From a virus, in the IMG/VR virus record IMGVR_UViG_3300010430_000458, positions 1 through 23,644 of that record: a stretch of 23,644 nt of DNA. The stretch is one strand, 5' to 3'. Position numbers and translations under genes: made by a program. The notes beneath the pieces were generated by a model that saw nothing but the letters and a program-made list of their open reading frames with translations, was not told the origin of the DNA and made no database searches. Below, in pieces: positions 22,573-23,644 of this stretch (position 1 is its first letter; every line of letters begins with the position of its first letter).

Positions 22573-23130
22573 TTAATACCTCGCATTGACCCAGTCGTCT
22601 TCCTCTAGGTCAGTTCGGCCCTGCTCTTGGGCATCTCTGACGCGGGCGTCCTGTAAGCACATTTGGTACTCACGCAGCGCTGCGTCCTTCTTGGAATTAC
22701 TCTGCGTCATCTCTTCGCACAACTCATACGCAAGACGGGCCGCCATCGTCTCCACCAAAGAGACGTCGTACTGGTTCGGGTCTTCTTCTCGCTTTTGATA
22801 CACGATCTCGAGAGTCGCACCTTCATCGGTAGCAATCGTCCGGCCCTCGACGAACCATTGCAGTGGGGTCTCCACGTGGTGCAGCTTTAAGCAGTCCGAG
22901 GGCAGTTGGTACGCGTACGCGAAGGTGTGCGTAGGTGCCGTAGACAGTGGTGCAAGGGTGGCCCGAGCCATCGTGCAGTTCCACGGGTGTGTCCGCAGCA
23001 CGTAGTCCCTCACGTATGGATACGCATGGTTACATGCTTTCGCGGCCTTGTTGTTATCGGACAGCGAAGTGATGCGTATCTGCCCGAGTTTAGACAGCGC
23101 CCTGTTACAGATGTCTACCACACTAGCCAC
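22573..23130 (-). CDS. Tail adaptor, T7 gp11 (tail tubular protein A)-like
   Basis: This 185-residue protein fits the gp11 family of podoviruses. Diagnostic stretches are DICNRALSKLGQIRITSL at the N-terminus, ACNHAYPYVRDYVLRTHPWNC (about residues 32-52), the proline-containing YAYQLPSDCLKLHHV segment (about 72-86), and the helical C-terminus VETMAARLAYELCEEMT. In T7 it forms the dodecameric ring joining the portal to the nozzle. The start codon is GTG with GAGGG 9 nt upstream, and the gene overlaps the preceding repeat-protein gene by 8 nt. Confidence 0.92.
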   Translation of the reverse strand: MASVVDICNRALSKLGQIRITSLSDNNKAAKACNHAYPYVRDYVLRTHPWNCTMARATLAPLSTAPTHTFAYAYQLPSDCLKLHHVETPLQWFVEGRTIATDEGATLEIVYQKREEDPNQYDVSLVETMAARLAYELCEEMTQSNSKKDAALREYQMCLQDARVRDAQEQGRTDLEEDDWVNARY

Positions 23131-23644
23131 GTGTCAATCCCTCAGTGATGTCTGACGTAATACCTGCGGTGATTGAGGAAGTATATCCCAAAGAGCTTTC
23201 AGGCGCAGCCGATGTCGTAAAGCTGGAAGAGCTCACTACGTTCGACTCGTTGGCTGCCGCGTCGTCCTGTACGTAGTGCAGGTAGTAAGTCCCTTCTGCT
23301 GCTAGTCCTCCAAACCCGACGGACTGCGAGCCTGTCGCAGTTACCGCCTGACTGCTCCCGCTCGCCTTAATAGTGGCCGCCGTCTCAGACGCGTTCGCAG
23401 ATGCCAAGAAGTAAAGGGTCCCGTTACCCTCATCAGTGCTGACTGTGCCGGACGCGGCATACGCGCCGTTTGCACTTCCTGTAGGGCTGGACAGCACAGG
23501 GGCCGTAACGTCGGCAGAGGCGTCAGTAGTAAAGCTAGCAGAGCTTACCACGTTCGACTCGTTGGCTGCCGCGTCGTCCTGCACGTAGTGCGCATAGTAG
23601 GTCGTAGACGCCGTAAGGCCGGTAAAGCTTACCGCTTGACTGCC
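23123..23644 (-). CDS. Ig/FN3-like repeat structural protein, N-terminus beyond window
   Basis: The frame is open to the right edge; only the C-terminal 173 residues are visible. They contain one full and one partial copy of a domain with period 104 residues, ending in SQAV..FTGL, YY.HYVQDDAAANESNVVSS and SFTT. The strand pattern is that of an immunoglobulin-like or FN3-like domain, a type found in several marine phage structural proteins, as I recall. Sited just before the gp11-like gene, it occupies the spot where T7 has the capsid gene, so it could be a head decoration protein or the C-terminal part of a capsid/virion protein. The two copies are also very similar in DNA sequence. Function is uncertain. 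Confidence 0.72.
   Translation of the reverse strand, partial: GSQAVSFTGLTASTTYYAHYVQDDAAANESNVVSSASFTTDASADVTAPVLSSPTGSANGAYAASGTVSTDEGNGTLYFLASANASETAATIKASGSSQAVTATGSQSVGFGGLAAEGTYYLHYVQDDAAANESNVVSSSSFTTSAAPESSLGYTSSITAGITSDITEGLTRG
23238..23279 (-). repeat. Copy 1 of a 312-bp-spaced near-identical segment in the Ig-like gene
   Basis: This 42-nt stretch matches 23550-23591 with one mismatch (position 23270 T versus 23582 C); the first 32 nt are identical. It encodes the conserved HYVQDDAAANESNVV end of the domain. Such DNA identity suggests recent duplication or gene conversion. Confidence 0.9.
23550..23591 (-). repeat. Copy 2 of the 312-bp-spaced segment in the Ig-like gene
   Basis: This is the partner of 23238-23279, 312 nt away (104 codons). 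Flanking bases also match partly (AGCT at 23230 and 23542), so the similarity continues beyond the core. More copies may lie beyond the window. Confidence 0.9.

Overview
The window looks like part of a double-stranded DNA tailed-phage genome or a prophage. It has a T7-like (podovirus-type) tail and ejection module, a lysis cassette and a replication/recombination module. The host is probably Gram-negative: the lysis cassette pairs a small lipoprotein with an inner-membrane coiled-coil protein, which resembles a spanin pair, and the endolysin is a T7-lysozyme-type amidase. I see no integrase, terminase, portal, capsid, tRNA, CRISPR array or insertion sequence. Lifestyle and host genus therefore cannot be settled from this piece.

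Region 1 (1-3172, minus strand) is a leftward block. It holds three small AT-rich genes of unknown role (one a zinc-ribbon/coiled-coil protein) and then a large primase-helicase that runs off the left edge. Region 2 (3173-3307) is a compact divergent control region. Two consensus-like promoters fire in opposite directions, and their -35 boxes form a perfect 7-bp inverted repeat.

Region 3 (3308-10810, plus strand) is a tightly packed replication/recombination operon with many ATGA-type overlaps. In order it encodes a small possible ribbon-helix-helix protein, an Ala/Pro-rich protein, a RecB/Cas4-like nuclease (DUF2800), a single-stranded-DNA-binding protein (DUF2815/Enc34-type) with a very long Ala-Ala-Pro linker, two small unknown proteins, a family A DNA polymerase with 3'-5' exonuclease, a small zinc-finger protein, a VRR-NUC nuclease, a two-span membrane protein and an SNF2-type helicase. 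With the leftward primase-helicase this is most of a phage replisome, but split over two opposing transcripts.

Region 4 (10807-23644, minus strand) is the late block, read from right to left. It begins with an Ig/FN3-like repeat protein cut by the right edge. Then come tail adaptor (gp11-like), tail nozzle (gp12-like), internal core protein (gp14-like), two large probable ejection proteins in the gp15 and gp16 positions, and a beta-helical tailspike with a T7 gp17-like N-terminus. The lysis cassette follows (amidase, coiled-coil membrane protein, holin candidate, lipoprotein), then a 57-residue protein with a GTG start and a second fibre-like protein. The last gene converges on the helicase gene and overlaps it by 4 bp.

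The most interesting points are the slippage-type Ala-Ala-Pro expansion in the ssDNA-binding protein, a short peptide shared by that protein and the neighbouring nuclease, a calcium-loop-like insertion in the amidase, the AT-rich divergent early region, and several small coupled genes that are easy to miss. None of these is shown here to be a new system.
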